NCBI RefSeq assembly: GCF_000286835.2
Contig: NZ_AJYD02000038.1
Span: 733,056 to 797,055 of the forward strand
Direction of reading: 5' to 3'
Source of the DNA: Enterovibrio norvegicus FF-33
Lineage (GTDB): Bacteria > Pseudomonadota > Gammaproteobacteria > Enterobacterales > Vibrionaceae
DNA: 64,000 nucleotides
How positions within the stretch are numbered: position 1 is the stretch's first letter; every line of letters starts with the position of its first letter. Below the pieces are notes generated by a model, which searched no databases, had not been told where the DNA came from, and was given only the letters and a program-made list of their open reading frames with translations. Position numbers and translations under genes: made by a program. Positions 61,453 to 64,000 of the stretch are shown one piece after another.

Positions 61453-61662
61453 CTATGCGAAATAAAACGCAATATCCTTTATTAATTGGGTGTCTTTATT
61501 ATCTATGTCAATTTTTGATGAGGAAATTTCATGGAGAACCCCTTTAACACCGCTAAAGCCGCGATTCTTTATTTCATCAAGTAGTTTGTTTTTTTTGCTA
61601 CTATCCAAAATATACTTACTAATTAAGTAAGACAGGTTTTTATATAATTGCTCATCAGTCAC
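61453..61662 (-). CDS. 69-residue candidate immunity protein
   Basis: A small helical protein (MTDEQLYKNLSYLISKYILD, DEIKNRGFSGVKGVLHEISS) starting with GTG at 61662. A GAGGAG ribosome site lies in the last codons of the Rhs gene (stop 61670), so the two are translationally linked. No family recognised. Its place directly after the toxin tip makes it the likely immunity protein for that tip. Confidence 0.65.
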   Translation of the reverse strand: MTDEQLYKNLSYLISKYILDSSKKNKLLDEIKNRGFSGVKGVLHEISSSKIDIDNKDTQLIKDIAFYFA

Positions 61663-61669
61663 AATATGT

Positions 61670-63162
61670 TTACTCCTCGGGAATTAGCTTCACATCGTCG
61701 AATTTCACTGTCATTCTATCTCTAGGTACCAGCTGTACACCACCACCTTTGCCATATTGAGGATAATATTCAGTCAAGGGCTCTAAAAATCCTCCTCTGT
61801 CACCAGCGTCGTGGGGGACTCTTGCTCTAAGTCCCCATTCAGGATCGAAAAGCTGCAAAGTATCAAACTCTCCTCTAAGACGGGCGTCACTCCAAGAAGC
61901 TGGGTTTCCTTCTTCATAAAATATTTGGAATGCATCTCTTGCTTGTTGTCCGGTTTCAAATTTCTCGAAGCCAAAATAGCTTAATGGCGCTTCTTGCGAT
62001 GCCATTGTTCTTTCAGCATAGCTTGAATCCATGTATCGATACCCCGTTGAAGGCAAAGTAGTAGCAGGTCCGTCCGAACCAACATAAAAATCGGGTTTTT
62101 GACTACCTCCACAACAAACACCACCAGCCTCAACAACAGCCAACCCTAACGGATCTGCCCATCCCGTCGGATTAGGCACATATTGGTAGTTATTTAACCC
62201 ACCTGCAAGCCCTATAGGGTCAGCAGTAATAAATCGCCCTGTGTTCGGGCTGTAGTAGCGGTGTCGGTTGTAGTGAAGTCCTGTTTCTTCATCGAAATAC
62301 TGGCCTTGAAAACGTAGAGGGCTGACGATTTCTTCAACGTGTTTTCTGAGTATATTGCCGTAAGCGCGGTATTGTACTGACCATACGGATTTACCGTGTA
62401 AATCGGTGATGTCTGTTGGTGTGCCGATTTGGTCGAGGTGGTAGTGGTAAACCTCGTAATCTGACCCTTCGCCTGACAGCATTGCCATGGGCTTGAAGGT
62501 GCCCGGCTCGTAAATGTATGTCTGGTAATGCTCGCTGCTAGTTTCAGCAATTAAGGTGTCGCCTTGCCAAACAAACTCAGTGGTTTTCTCTGCACCGAGT
62601 TTATCGGTGATGTTCTTCTAATGCGTCGCCCAAAGGCATCGTATTTGTAGTGAGCGAATGAACCCTCTGGGAGTGATGCTTTGATCAATCGGTGCTGACA
62701 GTCGTATTCGTAACGGGTGATTAAGCGCTGGTCTTTGCCCCGTTTTTCAGTGATGAGTCGGCCAAATTCGTCGTACTCATAGTGGCTTTCACCATGAAAC
62801 TTGAGTTGGTTGCCTTCAACGTCGAACGGCTTTCGTCCTACCTCTGCACCGATCACCTGATCGAGCAGGTTACCTGCAGGGTCGTGGGCGAAGGATTCCT
62901 CAACCACACCACGGGTTTTCTTTAATCGAGAAAGGGGATCGTAATCGTAGAAAACAGTACCGAAGCGGCTGTCAGCCATTTCAGTTAAATTACCGTCAGC
63001 ACCATATTGGTATTGGCGAGACTGTGTTTGGCGACCATTTTGATGCTGCGTGTGTGCGGTTAACCGCCCTTGCTCGTCGTGTTGGAAGCGGCTGAGAATA
63101 TCGCCTTGTTTATAAATGGTTTTGCAATAATGAGAATGTAAATCGAATCTCGTAGATTGCAC
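61670..63162 (-). pseudogene. Rhs-family protein 3' part with frameshift and variable tip
   Basis: Rhs/YD-repeat core (SRQYQYGADGNLTEM, YDEFGRLITEKRGKDQ, HYKYDAFGRRIRR), then a one-base loss near 62612 that shifts the frame, then the rest of the core (LDQIGTPTDITDLHGKSVWS, YFDEETGLHYNRHRYYSPNT, GRFITADPIGLAGGLNNYQY) and a tip of about 155 residues after PNPTGWADPLGLA. The tip reads DFYVGSDGPATTLPSTGYRY, then WSDARLRGEFDTLQLF and YYPQYGKGGGVQLVPRDRM; I do not assign its activity. The 5' end of the gene is missing: homology stops near 63130 close to a GTG that opens the frame. A 69-residue gene follows. Confidence 0.85.
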
Positions 63163-63244
63163 CCCACAATTGGTAATTGAACGTTAACTTCTAAATCGGC
63201 CTCAAGTAATATTTGGTTATGAAATACAAGGAAGTATAACAACG

Positions 63245-64000
63245 ATGAAATCGCTAGGCTTATTGATTCTAATTGCACCTTTTATCGCTTCTTGCGGTGA
63301 TGCTAGTTCAACTCCTCCCATTACTAGTGATGCGGTATCTCAGGAGAGAATTTCAGAGATTCAACAAAATATTGAACGTTTATATCCAGATAAAGATGAA
63401 AATTTAAAAAGAGAAATTTTGGATGTGGCTGTTCGTGCTATTGATGACATTGTATTCGTTGAAGGTGGCACATTTATGATGGGAGACTTCAAGGCGCCTT
63501 GTGATCCTGTGAGTACTGAAAGAATGGATTGGACGCCCGAGGCGAAGTGTTTCAGTACATATAGTTCTTTAGAATCAGGTGCGAAGTTTCTTCATAAAGT
63601 TACATTAGATAGCTATTACCTTTCTAAATTCGAAGCGCAGTTGTTCGATGTCGATGTTTATCTCCATTCTCTTGGGCTTCCATTTATCAATGGTGGTAGA
63701 GAATACCTGCGTGATGGTGATGTATTTCCAAAGATAAAACGCAAACTCCATGCTTTTTCTGCTTCAGTTTCAGGTTGGCAAGAGGCTAAAAGTTACTGTA
63801 ATTGGTTAGGTGAAGTGACAAATATACCATTTGATTTGCCTTCTGAAGCGCAATGGGAATATGCAGCGAGAAGTCGTGGGGAAAATGTATATTATGCTAC
63901 AAACAATGGATACCTTCAGCGAAAAGGAGGCCATTATTACGATGCTGAGGCCGCTATTTACGTGGACTACAAAAAGGAAGAATGGAACTACTATTCAGAC
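63245..64000 (+). CDS. SUMF1/FGE-domain lipoprotein, 3'-truncated by window edge
   Basis: 252 codons are visible and the gene continues past the window. The N-terminus is a lipoprotein signal (MKSLGLLILIAPFIASCGDA; lipobox IASC). The FGE-sulfatase/SUMF1 domain begins with VFVEGGTFMMGDF (about residues 74-86) and continues with HKVTLDSYYLSKFEAQLFDV, VSGWQEAKSYCNWLGE and PSEAQWEYAARSRGE. AAGGAAG lies 10 bases before the ATG. Such lipoproteins often lie beside Rhs or type VI secretion genes. Catalytic or purely structural role is not clear, since the C-terminal part with the active Cys is missing. Confidence 0.88.
   Translation, partial: MKSLGLLILIAPFIASCGDASSTPPITSDAVSQERISEIQQNIERLYPDKDENLKREILDVAVRAIDDIVFVEGGTFMMGDFKAPCDPVSTERMDWTPEAKCFSTYSSLESGAKFLHKVTLDSYYLSKFEAQLFDVDVYLHSLGLPFINGGREYLRDGDVFPKIKRKLHAFSASVSGWQEAKSYCNWLGEVTNIPFDLPSEAQWEYAARSRGENVYYATNNGYLQRKGGHYYDAEAAIYVDYKKEEWNYYSD

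Noticed and set aside
61670-62130. Calling the Rhs tip an ADP-ribosyltransferase or TNT-like NADase.
   Set aside because: A C-terminal YGKGGG pattern is suggestive, but the required catalytic triads could not be placed with confidence.
1-64000. CRISPR arrays, tRNA or rRNA genes.
   Set aside because: No regular spacer-repeat array and no tRNA- or rRNA-like sequence was seen in either strand on reading.

Overview
The window looks like a chromosome segment of a marine gammaproteobacterium, most likely a member of the Vibrionaceae (Enterovibrio/Grimontia/Photobacterium-like). This rests on gene content (creD, DMSO reductase operon, DUF2750, HTH-2TM regulator, SO_0444-type permease, Rhs elements), on moderate GC and on Fur and FNR sites of the enterobacterial/vibrio type. 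No rRNA, tRNA or core replication gene is present, and the many solute transporters, regulators and catabolic genes suggest an accessory-rich replicon. The genus is an inference.

Layout. 1-4.2 kb: partial unknown gene, creD, an NTF2-like protein with a coupled AraC/GyrI regulator, and a membrane protein. 4.3-9.6 kb: a Fur-box-headed operon encoding a small His/Cys protein and a complete nickel/peptide-type ABC importer with a fused double ATPase, then a 49-residue antisense-overlapping small ORF. 10-13.9 kb: small unknown genes and a scarred accessory patch (tyrosine recombinase relic, zeta toxin with a tiny downstream partner, HEAT-repeat pseudogene). 13.9-24.2 kb: LysR/metallo-hydrolase pair, Cys-rich metal permease, VWA lipoprotein-ECF sigma-anti-sigma operon, two-TM protein, GNAT, orphan NusG/UpxY-like factor, esterase, XRE-2TM regulator. 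24.4-32.2 kb: a LacI-controlled operon with a sugar ABC importer and a GH63-type glycosidase that resembles glucosylglycerate/mannosylglycerate hydrolases; it is best read as compatible-solute uptake and cleavage. Its first permease carries an inserted DUF11-like domain.

32.2-42.3 kb: a second ECF sigma/anti-sigma module led by a COG4315 lipoprotein, a CE2-like esterase, AraC regulators, a beta-barrel protein, a beta-lactamase-fold hydrolase, a LysE exporter with its AraC regulator, and amtB. 42.5-46.9 kb: murQ, then two tandem glutathionyl-hydroquinone reductases and a questin-oxidase-like protein (quinone chemistry). 46.9-53.4 kb: dmsABC with a TorD-family chaperone and a NapF ferredoxin, preceded by a perfect FNR site, then DUF2750. 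53.5-57.5 kb: SsuABC/TauABC-like importer, ABM-domain protein and Gfo/Idh/MocA oxidoreductase. 57.6-60.7 kb: OmpA-like beta-barrel and a GntR-regulated ABC-2 exporter. 60.9-64 kb: the 3' end of an Rhs locus with a frameshifted Rhs core, a C-terminal toxin-like tip and candidate immunity gene, an orphan toxin-tip fragment with its own coupled small gene, and the start of a SUMF1-domain lipoprotein that runs off the window.

Other structure: a 165-bp palindromic MITE-like repeat with a half copy in opposite orientation, a duplicated remnant of the MocA-type gene, several convergent-gene terminators, and operator-like palindromes in front of the lacI, lysR and permease genes. The most noteworthy candidates are the GH63/DUF11 transport operon, the quinone cluster, the Fur-controlled importer, the zeta-toxin pair and the Rhs tip/immunity array.
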